Shown: positions 46,197-56,600 of the stretch, in pieces
How the letters are laid out: the number at the start of each line of letters is the position of its first letter
Numbering within the stretch: position 1 is the first letter of the stretch
NCBI GenBank assembly: GCA_019915135.1
Contig: JAHLMK010000003.1
Span: 1,612,001-1,676,000 of the forward strand
DNA: 64,000 nucleotides
Reading direction: 5' to 3'
Origin: Strobilurus pachycystidiatus
Lineage: Eukaryota; Basidiomycota; Agaricomycetes; Agaricales; Physalacriaceae
Position numbers and translations under genes: made by a program
Notes under the pieces: model-generated
Databases searched by the model: none
What the model saw: the letters and a program-made list of their open reading frames with translations, nothing else
Told to the model about the DNA's origin: nothing

Positions 46197-49100
46197 ATGT
46201 CCAACAACGTGAACATCACTGCAGGCGATCATCGCAAACCCCCGACACTTGGCGCGGGTGACTTAACACACGCCTACGTTACAGACGCTCTCCGCGCAAT
46301 GGATGAGTGGCACACTTCTCACAAGGCGACGACAGCAACGACAGCGATTATCCCGCTTTGCGCGCCGGGTTTTGTCCATCCTTCCATAAAGCAATGGTAC
46401 CAGGCCAACAAGACGTCCCTGTCGACGGCCACTATCGTCTCCTTTGGGCATCGTCTCCGCTCACGCTTCTTCACGAGCGAGTGGCCTACCCAGGTCCGCG
46501 AAAGTATTCGCGGAATGAAACAGGGATCTAGGGGTGTCGCAGAGTGGTACGAGAGCTACAGTAACGGGCGTCAACCAATCGAAGGCACGAAGCTGGAAAT
46601 TTCTGATTCAGAAATGGCCGGAGACCTGATGGAGGGAATCAGCCCTGTCCTACGTCTGCGCCTGCGCCACGCGAAATCCGCCGCGGAATCGATTTTAGAG
46701 GCCATCAAGGGCGGTACCGCCACTGCGGACCAATCGTTCAAAACCTGGCTCGGTTTGGTCATCAACGAGGACGAATATATGCGCGCGAAAGCAGCCTTGG
46801 ATTGCGGGCCTTCCCGCACACACGCGAACCTGCCGGTCGCCGCTGTGAACAACGTCACCCAGTCCTCGCTCCAGTTCTCTAATACCCCCTTCGGTAACAG
46901 TGTCGCGCCTGCGTCGTCTAACTTCCTCGCCCTTGCCGGTGGCGGCGGAGGAATCGCCTCAGGTGGGGGCGGAGTTACGCCACGATTACTGCTTTCCCCG
47001 CTCGAACTTTTCAACTTGATGATGACCCAAGGGTGTCTCCGTTGTCTCAACCCTTGGCAGCGTCACCGCAAGGACCAGCTCGTCTGCAACCTCCCAGATA
47101 TTCTGCCGGGCCAGTCGGGGTACCAAGTTCGTGACATCGCTTGGATAAACGCCTGGTCGCGTATGCATCAGGGCGGTTTTGAGAACGCCGCTTCATCGGC
47201 CTCCGTCATCCCTGTCACCCCCCGCGAAATTACAGAAGCGTTCCTCGCTCGCGCCGTTGGGAACGCCCATTCTCGCGGCCATCGCGTTGTACCTGAGTAC
47301 CAATACCTCCTTACCTCGACCCCAGCTTCTGGTTCCAACGCCGCTCCTGTTCTTCCCCGCGCTGCCCAGAACGATTTGATTCCAGTCTCGTCAATCATTG
47401 CCCCGTCTACTTACGTGGCGCCCGTCCTTATTCGACATGAATTGGGAACCGGACTCTCACAAAGGCGTGGCCCTCTCTCGAACCTCGACTTGTCGCAGGG
47501 CTATCACAACGCTCCTTTCACGTTGCAGGAGCGTGCGGATATCGGCCGCTTGAACTGGCGTTCTGATTCTCGTCGCTCTTCGGGTACTTTCCCTGCTGGA
47601 GAGTTTGCTAGAGCTGCTGCCGCTGCAGTAATGCCCGACTTTAGGAGCGCTTCCTCGGTCGTTGGCGTCGCGCCGGACGAGTACGATAGTGAGGACGGCA
47701 ATTTGCCAGATCGTTCTCCACCTCGAAACAATAGGAACCGCCAACGTCTTCAAACAGACTCGCCCCGTTGGGCCCGTGGCCGCCAACCTTCCGGTATCGA
47801 GAGCCCAGTACGCCGTCGTTCTGAGCGTTGGACTGACGACTACATTCCTTTGGAGGATCACGCCTCCCGTTCTCAGTCGCGTAATGATTCTCGTCGTAGC
47901 AGCATGTCTCGTAACCACGATTCGGTCCGCGACCGTTCTAACGCGCGCCGTAGCTCAACTTCTCGCCGTCGCTCTCCCGTTTCTCGTTACAGGTCGCCCT
48001 CTCGTCGTCGTTCCCCCTCGCCTCGTCCCCGTTCCCCTTCGTCTCGTCGTCGTTCCCCATCGCCCCGTCGTCGCTCCCCGTCACCCGAACATCGCCGCAG
48101 GACACCTTCGCCGGTGGATCGCCGATTCCATTCGCCTGATTCCGACGACAGGGAGGCTCTTCGCGCCATGCACGCCAGTGCACCCGAGGACCAAGACCTG
48201 AACGACACACAGGATATCAGTAATGATTCGATGCCCGCTCTCCTAGATATTAGTGACGATTCCATGCCGCCCCTCGAGGAAGATCTCCGTTTCGCTCGCC
48301 CCGACTACCCGTTGGACTCCGTAGTGCCCGACCGTGCCGCCTCTGAAGCAGTCCTCGACGCCGCGGACCTCGTTGCCAAAGTAGAGATCGTGCGTCCTCG
48401 TTCTGCAGCTGTAAGTGTTGCAGTCATTTCAGTGCCCCCTGGTTGCGATGCGGCGCCGTTTTTCGTGCCCCATCTTTTCTGGGACTGTGATGTGCAGGAC
48501 GAGAACCCTGACTCCTTCTTGCCCCGTCGTCGTGTTCGCGTGTTGATTGACAATGGCTCACCGTTTGTTTTAGTAACCTTAGCCCTCGTCAACTCGCTCC
48601 AGCTCCGCCGCCGTTTGCTCCCGTCCCCGATTGAAATCGATACTGCAACGCCTTCTTCTGATTCCGCCTCGACCTTAACCGAATTCGTCTATCTTTCTTT
48701 CCACGATCCGTTGAATCGCTGGTCTTCTCGTGTCGTTCGTGCCATTATCTCCCCCTCGCTGTGTTGTGATATTATAGGTGGTAACCCGCTGTTGAAGCAC
48801 AATAATCTCATTATCGACGCGTCCAATAATTCGCTTATTCATTCGCCTACCAGTTTGAATTTATTGGACTTGCCTTTGCCTACTCCCGTAGCCGTAGCCG
48901 TAACTCGCGTACCTTTGAAGGTTCAAATTACGCGTACTCGCAGTAACATAGCAGCTTTTCGTACCGAATTAAATACTTATTGCGAGTCTATTCGTGCTGA
49001 TGTAGATAGTCGTTGCGAAAAGGTTCGTCTGCCTAGTGTCGTCGCCGCGGTTCGTGAGCGTATCGAGTGTTTAGCGGCGGAAGAAAAACTACACGCTTTG

Positions 49101-52100
49101 GGTGATGCACTGAAGGCTGAATTTTCCGACGTGTTCGCGCCTCTGCCCCATGTGGACGCGATGCCTTCCTCTGAGACCTGCCGTCTGGAGTTAATCGACG
49201 CGCACAAGACAATTGCGACCCGTTCTTATGCTTGTCCGCGTAAGTTCCGTGCCGCTTGGAAGACACTCATCGAGCAACATCTTGATGCGGGACGGATTAG
49301 AGAGTCTAAGTCTTCGTTCGCGTCTCCGGCTTTCTTGGTTCCCAAGGCAGATCCTTCCGCGTTGCCTAGATGGGTGAATGACTACCGTCAGTTGAACTCG
49401 AACCTCGTAACCGACCGGTACCCTTTACCGCGGATTGATGATATACTTGCGGACGCGGCCAACGGCAAAATTTGGGGAAAGCTGGATATGACCGACAGTT
49501 TCTTCCATACGCGTCTTGATGACGACAGTATTCCCCTCTCTGCGGTTTCCACGCCTTTCGGTTTATATGAATGGGTCGTTATGCCCCAGGGCATGAAGAA
49601 TTCCCCCTCCGTTCATCAACGCCGCGTCAATAAGGCTCTACGCGCTTATATTGGTAAATTCTGCCATATCTACTTGGACGACATCATTATATGGTCCAAT
49701 TCGGTTGAGGAACATGCTGAACACGTTCGCTTGATCTTGGACGCCTTACGACTGGAGAAGTTGTTCTGCAACGCGAAGAAGTGTGAATTTTTCCGTTATT
49801 CCATCATATTCCTGGGTCATCGCATCTCAACGAATGGAATCGAAGCCGATAACTCCAAAGTTGAACGCATCAAAAATTGGCCCGTTCCTCAGACCCCGAG
49901 CGACGTACGCGCCTTCTTAGGCCTGGTGCGGTACCTTGCCGCGTTCCTGCCCAAGCTCGCCGATCATACGCGAATCCTTGATCCGCTGACTGGTGTCAAG
50001 CCCGCTAATTTCCCGCGTTGGTCTGACGATCATGAAATTGCCTTTCAGTCGATCAAATCTTTGGTATTGTCGGCTGAATGCTTGACTGTCATCGACCACA
50101 TGAATCCGGGCGACAACAAGATCTTCGTAACTACGGATGCCAGTGATTGGAGGACGGGTGCTATCCTTTCTTGGGGACCTACCTGGGAGACTGCGCGTCC
50201 CGTCGCCTATGACTCAATGCAGTTCAAGGGTGCTCAACTTCGTTATCCTGTGCACGAGAAAGAGTTGTTGGCGATCATCCGTGCATTGAAGAAGTTCCGC
50301 GCGGATTTGTTAGGAGAACGCTTCTTTGTTTATACGGATCATCGTACCCTGGAGAATTTTGACGGTCAACGCACTCTGTCCCGCCGGCAGGCCCGCTGGA
50401 TGGAGGAGATGGCGCAATTTGACATGCAGATTTGTTATGTTAAGGGTGAAGATAACACGGTGGCGGATGCTTTGTCGAGATTACCACCTGATGAAACGGA
50501 AGTCACGGACGAGGATCCTGGGGAGGTACCTTCGTGGCAGGCTTGGTTACAAGCTCACCCGGTTGCTTCTGTGCAAACGCGGTTGCAGATTACCGCCGAT
50601 ACTAGACTGCTCGACCAGATTCGTGACGGCTATGCAGACGATGCCTTTTGTAGTAAGTTTGTCTCCGGTGAACGCATCCTTTCGGATGTTCGGGAGCTCA
50701 ATGGCCTGTGGTATATCGGTGATCGTCTACTGATACCGCGTGCGGGCTCTGTCCGAGAGGATCTCTTTCGCCTTGCCCACGATGTTCTCGGTCATTTTGG
50801 CGCCGATAAATCTTACGCGGTCTTACGTGACGCATACTATTGGCCTAATATGCGACGGGATCTAGAGGAAGCGTACATTCCCGCTTGTGAACCCTGTATG
50901 CGTAACAAGTCCTCTACCAAGAAGGTCGCGGGGCCCCTCCATCCGCTACCTATTCCGGACGGCCGTGGTGACAGTGTCGCTATCGATTTCATCGGTCCTT
51001 TGCCGCTCGATGATGGTTTTAATTGCATTGCGACATTCACTGACCGTCTTGGGTCCGATATACGGATTGTGCCGACGCGTCTTGACCTTTCCGCTGAACG
51101 TATGGCCGCGCTATTTTTTGACCACTGGTACTGCGAAAATGGTCTGCCGGAGGAGATTGTGTGTGATCGGGATAAACTTTTCGTCTCGAAATTTTGGAAG
51201 GCCTTCCACAAGCTTACGGGTGTCCGTTTGGCCATGTCATCTTCTTTTCATCCCCAGACAGACGGTTGCTCTGAACGTACTAATAAGACGGTCAATCAGT
51301 CTATCCGTTACCATGTGGACCGTCAGCAAAAGGGTTGGGTGAAGGCGTTGCCGCGAATTCGCTTCGGGATAATGAACACCGTCAACAAATCGACGGGGTT
51401 TTCCGGCTTTCAGCTTCGTATGGGTCGCTCACCCCGCCTCTTGCCGCCTTTGATTCCGGGTCCCAGACCTCCCCGCGAAGAAACTTCGGCCTTGAAGATT
51501 ATCGCACAGATGAAGGACGACACCGCCCAGGCCCGCGACAACCTGCTCCGATCGAAGGTCGATCAGGCAGCTTCGGCCAATAAACACCGACGCGCCGATT
51601 TCAAAATCGCTGTGGGAGACCGTGTTATGCTTGCGACATTCCACCGCCGTCGTGATTACGTCCAGAAAGACACCTCGCGGGTGGCGAAATTCATGCCGCG
51701 GTTTGACGGTCCTTATCGCGTTCTGCACGCGAATCCGGGTCTCTCCTCTTATACTCTCGATATGCCGCCTGGATCATCTAAGTTTGACACCTTCCATATT
51801 AGCCAACTTCGCGAATTCGTTCCCAATGACGCCGAACTGTTCCCTTCTCGCGAGCAGGCTCGGCCCGGTCCTGTGGTCACTGATGATGGAATGTCCGAGC
51901 ATTTGATAGACAAAATTATTGATGAACGTCGCTGGGGACGTGGGAAACGTTACCTCATACGCTGGGTGGGTTATGGGCCAGGAGACGATGAGTGGCTGCC
52001 TGGCAGAGACCTCGAAGATTGTGAGGCATTGGATGTTTGGGAGTCGAAGAAGAAGGATGACGCCTCCAACACCGACACCCCCACCGCCGGACCTCAAAAC

Positions 52101-52106
52101 TTGTAG
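46197..52106 (+). CDS. Gag-pol polyprotein of the chromovirus
   Basis: Single frame with no stop; the first ATG in frame is at 46197 (MSNNVNITAGDHRKPP), although the frame is open from about 45861. Gag has a helical capsid-like part (RFFTSEWPTQVRESI) and a widened zinc knuckle, CX2CX6HX6C, at 47034-47087. An SR-rich stretch lies at about 47850-48130. Protease shows LIDNGSPFVL at 48543 onward (DNG instead of DSG/DTG). RT has YLDD at 49671-49682 and FLGHRIS. RNase H has TTDASDWRTG and YTDHRTLENF. Integrase has the HHCC finger (H at about 50778 and 50792, then CEPC) and the catalytic D, D, E in AIDFIGP, CDRDKLF and CSERTNK. A GPY-type motif (RFDGPYRVLH) and a C-terminal chromodomain (LIDKIIDERRWGRGKRYLIR, then WVGY, WLPG) complete it. 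Gag and pol are fused. Confidence 0.95.
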   Translation: MSNNVNITAGDHRKPPTLGAGDLTHAYVTDALRAMDEWHTSHKATTATTAIIPLCAPGFVHPSIKQWYQANKTSLSTATIVSFGHRLRSRFFTSEWPTQVRESIRGMKQGSRGVAEWYESYSNGRQPIEGTKLEISDSEMAGDLMEGISPVLRLRLRHAKSAAESILEAIKGGTATADQSFKTWLGLVINEDEYMRAKAALDCGPSRTHANLPVAAVNNVTQSSLQFSNTPFGNSVAPASSNFLALAGGGGGIASGGGGVTPRLLLSPLELFNLMMTQGCLRCLNPWQRHRKDQLVCNLPDILPGQSGYQVRDIAWINAWSRMHQGGFENAASSASVIPVTPREITEAFLARAVGNAHSRGHRVVPEYQYLLTSTPASGSNAAPVLPRAAQNDLIPVSSIIAPSTYVAPVLIRHELGTGLSQRRGPLSNLDLSQGYHNAPFTLQERADIGRLNWRSDSRRSSGTFPAGEFARAAAAAVMPDFRSASSVVGVAPDEYDSEDGNLPDRSPPRNNRNRQRLQTDSPRWARGRQPSGIESPVRRRSERWTDDYIPLEDHASRSQSRNDSRRSSMSRNHDSVRDRSNARRSSTSRRRSPVSRYRSPSRRRSPSPRPRSPSSRRRSPSPRRRSPSPEHRRRTPSPVDRRFHSPDSDDREALRAMHASAPEDQDLNDTQDISNDSMPALLDISDDSMPPLEEDLRFARPDYPLDSVVPDRAASEAVLDAADLVAKVEIVRPRSAAVSVAVISVPPGCDAAPFFVPHLFWDCDVQDENPDSFLPRRRVRVLIDNGSPFVLVTLALVNSLQLRRRLLPSPIEIDTATPSSDSASTLTEFVYLSFHDPLNRWSSRVVRAIISPSLCCDIIGGNPLLKHNNLIIDASNNSLIHSPTSLNLLDLPLPTPVAVAVTRVPLKVQITRTRSNIAAFRTELNTYCESIRADVDSRCEKVRLPSVVAAVRERIECLAAEEKLHALGDALKAEFSDVFAPLPHVDAMPSSETCRLELIDAHKTIATRSYACPRKFRAAWKTLIEQHLDAGRIRESKSSFASPAFLVPKADPSALPRWVNDYRQLNSNLVTDRYPLPRIDDILADAANGKIWGKLDMTDSFFHTRLDDDSIPLSAVSTPFGLYEWVVMPQGMKNSPSVHQRRVNKALRAYIGKFCHIYLDDIIIWSNSVEEHAEHVRLILDALRLEKLFCNAKKCEFFRYSIIFLGHRISTNGIEADNSKVERIKNWPVPQTPSDVRAFLGLVRYLAAFLPKLADHTRILDPLTGVKPANFPRWSDDHEIAFQSIKSLVLSAECLTVIDHMNPGDNKIFVTTDASDWRTGAILSWGPTWETARPVAYDSMQFKGAQLRYPVHEKELLAIIRALKKFRADLLGERFFVYTDHRTLENFDGQRTLSRRQARWMEEMAQFDMQICYVKGEDNTVADALSRLPPDETEVTDEDPGEVPSWQAWLQAHPVASVQTRLQITADTRLLDQIRDGYADDAFCSKFVSGERILSDVRELNGLWYIGDRLLIPRAGSVREDLFRLAHDVLGHFGADKSYAVLRDAYYWPNMRRDLEEAYIPACEPCMRNKSSTKKVAGPLHPLPIPDGRGDSVAIDFIGPLPLDDGFNCIATFTDRLGSDIRIVPTRLDLSAERMAALFFDHWYCENGLPEEIVCDRDKLFVSKFWKAFHKLTGVRLAMSSSFHPQTDGCSERTNKTVNQSIRYHVDRQQKGWVKALPRIRFGIMNTVNKSTGFSGFQLRMGRSPRLLPPLIPGPRPPREETSALKIIAQMKDDTAQARDNLLRSKVDQAASANKHRRADFKIAVGDRVMLATFHRRRDYVQKDTSRVAKFMPRFDGPYRVLHANPGLSSYTLDMPPGSSKFDTFHISQLREFVPNDAELFPSREQARPGPVVTDDGMSEHLIDKIIDERRWGRGKRYLIRWVGYGPGDDEWLPGRDLEDCEALDVWESKKKDDASNTDTPTAGPQNL

Positions 52107-52123
52107 GATGGGCTTAATTTTTT

Positions 52124-52137
52124 AGGGGAGGGAGGAG
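52124..52137 (+). promoter_or_regulatory. Polypurine tract of the retrotransposon
   Basis: Purine run aggggagggaggag directly before the 3' LTR, the expected primer for plus-strand DNA synthesis. Confidence 0.85.
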
Positions 52138-52400
52138 TGTAAGCGGAGCCTTACTCGGACGCGTTATTTACACATATTTATATTGATCGCTTCCCCACAC
52201 ATTTTCCCACGGACTTTGTACATACTTACTCTACTTCGCCTCTTACCATCACCTCGTACTCGCCGCACCATATCTCCTTCTCCATATTCCGTTATCCGAG
52301 TACGTGCCTTGTGTCTTGTGTGATCTCTGAGCCTTCCCTTTCTCTCTCTCTTCCCCGTTTCTCTTCGTGTTGTCGGCTCCCTCCTGGGACCCGTCTTTCA
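52138..52400 (+). repeat. 3' long terminal repeat
   Basis: 263 bp, matching the left LTR with one substitution. Followed directly by the target duplication aactg. Confidence 0.95.
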
Positions 52401-52405
52401 AACTG
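52401..52405. repeat. Target-site duplication, right copy (aactg)
   Basis: Matches 45186-45190 and fixes the 3' boundary of the element. Confidence 0.92.
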
Positions 52406-52726
52406 CAGGCAGCAGCTAAACCTACGGTGGCGTAGGCCATAGATTCGAATGTTGCATGTCAAAGCTGTTAGTAGACAGATACAATGCTTTATATAAGAGA
52501 ATGTATACCTCATGACGGGAACGTTCTTCGATGCTTCAGCTCAGCGCGCGCACTGCGCCGCCAACTTGAAGGCCAAGACCCATGAGAGATCTGAGAGTCA
52601 TCTATGAAGAGTGAAAGCGTCCACGACCTGTCTTGCTCGTCATGAGCTCAGCCAAGTAAGAAATCATACCAGTCTAGGACCCTAGGTTCAAGAAGCTACG
52701 AATCATTGAACATTCCACCCCAAAAA

Positions 52727-52921
52727 AATCACAGTAGAGTTTGACGGCGCCCCGTCCTCTACTTGCAGCTCCAGCTGATGCACAGCACGCACTGCTTAGG
52801 GACCGGTCCTCACAGTGGCCCAAAGGGTCTGAATACATGAATGACTCTGACCGCTGTTGATAGCCCTCGCTGCTCATTTGTCAACTTCAAGTTGAAGGTG
52901 CCAGTCAACTGATGGCTCCTT
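52727..52921 (-). repeat. Right copy of the ~195-bp inverted repeat
   Basis: Reverse complement of 27185-27380. It lies about 0.7 kb upstream of the start of paralog B, mirroring the left copy's position relative to paralog A. No coding potential is seen. Confidence 0.85.
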
Positions 52922-53634
52922 AAAATGCTCTAACCCTGGGCTGCGTACACTTGACCCATTATGCATTACGGGGCCATGGAGGAGTACAGTCTGCTAAAAA
53001 GGGGAAGAGAAAGTAAGGGGCAGCGGGCCAGGAGAGGAGTCGCGGAGAGGCGGAACTGACCTTTGATTGAGTAGAGTCGGCGGACAAGAGTTTTGTTGGG
53101 TCGGGCTGGAGATGCTTAGGCGGCAGACTTGAAGAGCAGTACATCCTGGAAGACGACAATTAGCTTACCGCGTACATTGCCTCTGCCAGATCTTGACTCG
53201 GAAGACGCAGGATTTTTTCAGAATCGCGGTGATAGAAACGTGCAAGTCCATCTAGCCAGTCAAGAACATAGAGCAATCACAGCGAGTGAGTTACAACGAC
53301 TGATCTTTTGGCGACCTTGTTGGGACAGACTCAAGTCCTTGGTTTGCTCCGCTTGCTCGCCGTTCAGATGAAAGCGCAGCTTCAGTGATATCGGCTCTGG
53401 TGGGAATCTATCGGCTTGTCAGAAAAAGCTGTAAATTGAGTTGCTCTCTCTGAGATTGACTATCTAACCTGCCGTTGGAGAGGTTGCATTTGCCGCCCAT
53501 GGAAGATACAAGATCACGGCATCAATTCGACGCGTTGACGCGTTCAAGCGTGGTAAATTTGGCCGTGTTGATTTTCAACGAATTTCAAAGTCGAGGCCAC
53601 AGGGTTCCCACGCGTCTCACGTTCCCCTCTTACC
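52922..53634. promoter_or_regulatory. Upstream region of paralog B
   Basis: About 710 bp with only short, unconvincing frames (52959-53159 minus, 53129-53371 plus). It should contain the promoter of the downstream gene; no motif recognised. Confidence 0.4.
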
Positions 53635-56600
53635 ATGGACTCCCCTCAAGAAATCGAGGCCATTGAGGCATGGGACACGTACCAAGGGCTGGATATCAGC
53701 GACGAAAAGCCTTTGATTGCGCCTTCCACTGACATCAAGGTCTGACATGGGAATAAGTTGGGCATATGGCGTACTGATATCACGTTAGGGCGATCTGGAC
53801 ACTGCTCTGTCTGGCGACATCACCTTTAACGGGGCCTTTGCGTACTCGAACACGTATACCGACGCGCCTAATCCCTGCCTCAGTCTCGACGGCCTTGGCC
53901 CCATCGGGCTTCCACTCAATGAAAGGGAGGCGCGCGTGATAATGCAGGCGTCAACGGCGGGTACTGGAGTGGAGACGGGAATCTGGACGTTCCCAGGCGA
54001 GAAGGTACGACATTTTGACGCGTCCTTCGTCCGCTAATAGCTTGTTAGGTTCACTTTGACAACCTACAATGGGAAACCTGGATGAAAAGCACCGCCATTC
54101 CCGCCGTCAACACCGCTCTTGGCGCATGGGTCCCTTCAACTGTGTTACAATACAAGGTCAAAAGTCTCACCCTGCGACAGGCTCACGCTGAGTGCGTTCC
54201 AATGAATATTGAGTCGACAACAACTGATCATCTTGCAGGACTATCAACGTTTACGAAGAGTCAGTCCTTGCCCTCCAGGTTGTCTTCAATTTCTCAAACT
54301 CACTGCAGGATGAAAGAAGACTCCCTGCAATATGGAACCCTTTCTGTTGTCCTCCCCTCGCGTCACGTCGGTGGTCAGATTCGCATCATACACCAAGGAA
54401 CCACCAAGACCTTCAGTACCGCCGGAAGTAGCGCTACTTCCACAACTCTCATCGGGTCATACACCGGTGTGAGCCAATACCTGGACTCCCTCCAGTCTGG
54501 ATACATTACCTGTCTCACCTACGAACTTAGCCGTCTCGGGGAGGCGCACTCAGTACCGCGACTACCCCAACTCGTCGGCACGGAGAACCAGTTGCGGAAC
54601 ACATTCCGCTCTTGGAGGCAGAAGCTCGACGGCGGACAAGAGGCCGATGCAGAGGACGGCCGGGAAGCACCCGAACTACTCGTGTGTCTGTTCGCGCATA
54701 CTTATCAGACTACTGTGGCAGCCAACTTCAAGGCCATGTCGCTCATCCCCTCTGACCGACTGATGTTGAAGCATGTCGCCCCTGTTGCCAAAGCTTATGG
54801 CTTTAACTTGCATATTTCGTCTGTCAAGTACACTGAAAGCGGTAGTGTGACCCTCGATGTAGAGCCAGAGTACAGCGGGTATGGGTATGGTCGCTACGGG
54901 CGAAGATACTATGGGGACTACGATGATGACGATTGGGATGAAGACGAATTTGACGCGGACGATGTCGAGATGGACGAGGTCGAACAGACGAGCCTCGATT
55001 TCTACAATGTGGTTGCGCTTGACGGGATGCCAATGGTAATGCAAGGCTCGGCAACCGGCCGCCTCGTCAATAGCGATGTGGATGGCGAGCATTCATGTTT
55101 CGTCAATGGGAGCATGACAGATGAGGATCGAGAGAGCTCGTTTGAGCGATACGACCGCGAGGTGGGTATTTTTTTGTATAGAGCCAGAACGCCCACTCAT
55201 TCTTGCCTCCTACACACAGTCTGGCAGACTTGAATACAGTCAGTCCTCGACTTTCATCCCGTTTACTGTTTGCTGACATCAGACCTAGCTTATGAACGCA
55301 CTGCTCTCATCATCACACCGAACGACTTTCCCACCGTCCAGTTCACAGTTGGCGACGTCCGCGAGTTCGCCTGTAGCGCCTTGAAGGTGTCTCTTTCAGA
55401 GAAGCCGACGGTCAAGGAGTCACGCCTTGTCGATGCCCTCCAATCTTGGCTGGAAAAGCATCAGTCTGGCACTGGCGTTGCGACACCCGCCGCCTTGGCT
55501 CAAGTCGCCAACGTCCTACGCGATAGCTCGGACCGATGGAATGATGTCGGATTGTATGTACGCACCTTGCGCAGCTGCGGGGCAGCGAAATGTGTCTCTG
55601 TCATGGGCGTAGAGGGCTTGGTCTCAGCCTATCAGGCATTTGATTGGACCAGCCTGAAGGACTTGTAAGATTTTGGATCGTGTGAGTCTGTTCTGCACTG
55701 ACGGACGCTTTCTAGATATGCAGAGGGCCTGTCAAAGACGACTTCTAATGACCTCAGAGGTCAATTCGTTGACCGCCTGCTCGCAACGGCAAAAGAACAA
55801 GACGACGCCGAGGTCGTGTCGTGGTGTGAAACCCAGCGCGAAGCACTTCTGGACACCATCCAGAAACTAGAGGTGTCCGAGGTGAATTGGATCATGAATC
55901 TCGTTCAATCCAAGGCCGACCCCACAAGCTACTTGACTTCTGAGTAAGTCGCAACTACGATTGATCCTCAATCACGGATTTATTTTGACCCAGTCTTATT
56001 CCTCGACTACAAACGGTGCAGCCCTCCGACGTTCCTTTGTGGACTGCTTTGCTGTCGCGCATCCACGAGATTGCACTGTCTGGATCTTCGCTTTGGGACA
56101 CAGCCTCTTTTCCGGGGGTCATCAAGACCTGCATCGAGCGAATTGGGACCAGCATGGAGGCTTATCCTGTCTCCAAAGTAAACACAATGACTTACAGCGG
56201 CTACCCACTGTACAGACAGGTACCCACTACCACAGAGACTCTCGACATTCAGCCCATCGTCGCCTTCTTGGAGCTTGGGGCTCGATTCGACGGCTTTGAA
56301 GGCTGCATGCCGCTTCTGCAAAGGATGTGGGCTCGGAAAGACGCACAGCAGACGACATGCCCGCAGCGTCCGCCAGCGACATACTACGAAAGGCTAGTGG
56401 CTTCGTTGAGGGTTTTCTTGCAGGGAAAGCCCCAGTTCAAAAAGCCACTGGAGCCCTTCTTTTGCCAGGCTGCTTCGGTTCTTCTGCCTACTTATCCCTC
56501 GTCTGGTGAATCCTTCCGGTCGGCACTGGAGTACTCCGGCAACGCGATCATGATTCTCAAGGGATTGTAAGTGCTCAGCGTCTTGAATGTCTTGTTAACG

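Larger units (their letters stand above)
45191..52400 (+). mobile_element. Complete Ty3/gypsy LTR retrotransposon, chromovirus type
   Basis: A 7,210-bp element with two 263-bp LTRs beginning TGTAAGC and ending TTTCA, a 5-bp target duplication (aactg), a purine-rich tract (aggggagggaggag, 52124-52137) directly before the right LTR, and one uninterrupted gag-pol frame. The order protease, reverse transcriptase, RNase H, integrase, then chromodomain is that of the Ty3/gypsy chromoviruses common in fungi. The LTRs differ at one base (ccc versus tcc near 45258/52205), so the insertion is very recent and the copy may still be mobile. It landed in the intergenic region upstream of PRMT3. The left LTR is followed by a CT-rich leader of about 740 bp before the first ATG. 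Confidence 0.96.

Noticed and set aside
52249..52440. Small minus-strand frame starting MAYATVGLAAACS that runs into the 3' LTR, possibly a gene broken by the insertion
   Set aside because: The pre-insertion frame would be only about 43 residues, there is an in-frame stop just upstream, and I recognise no family. Too weak to call a pseudogene.
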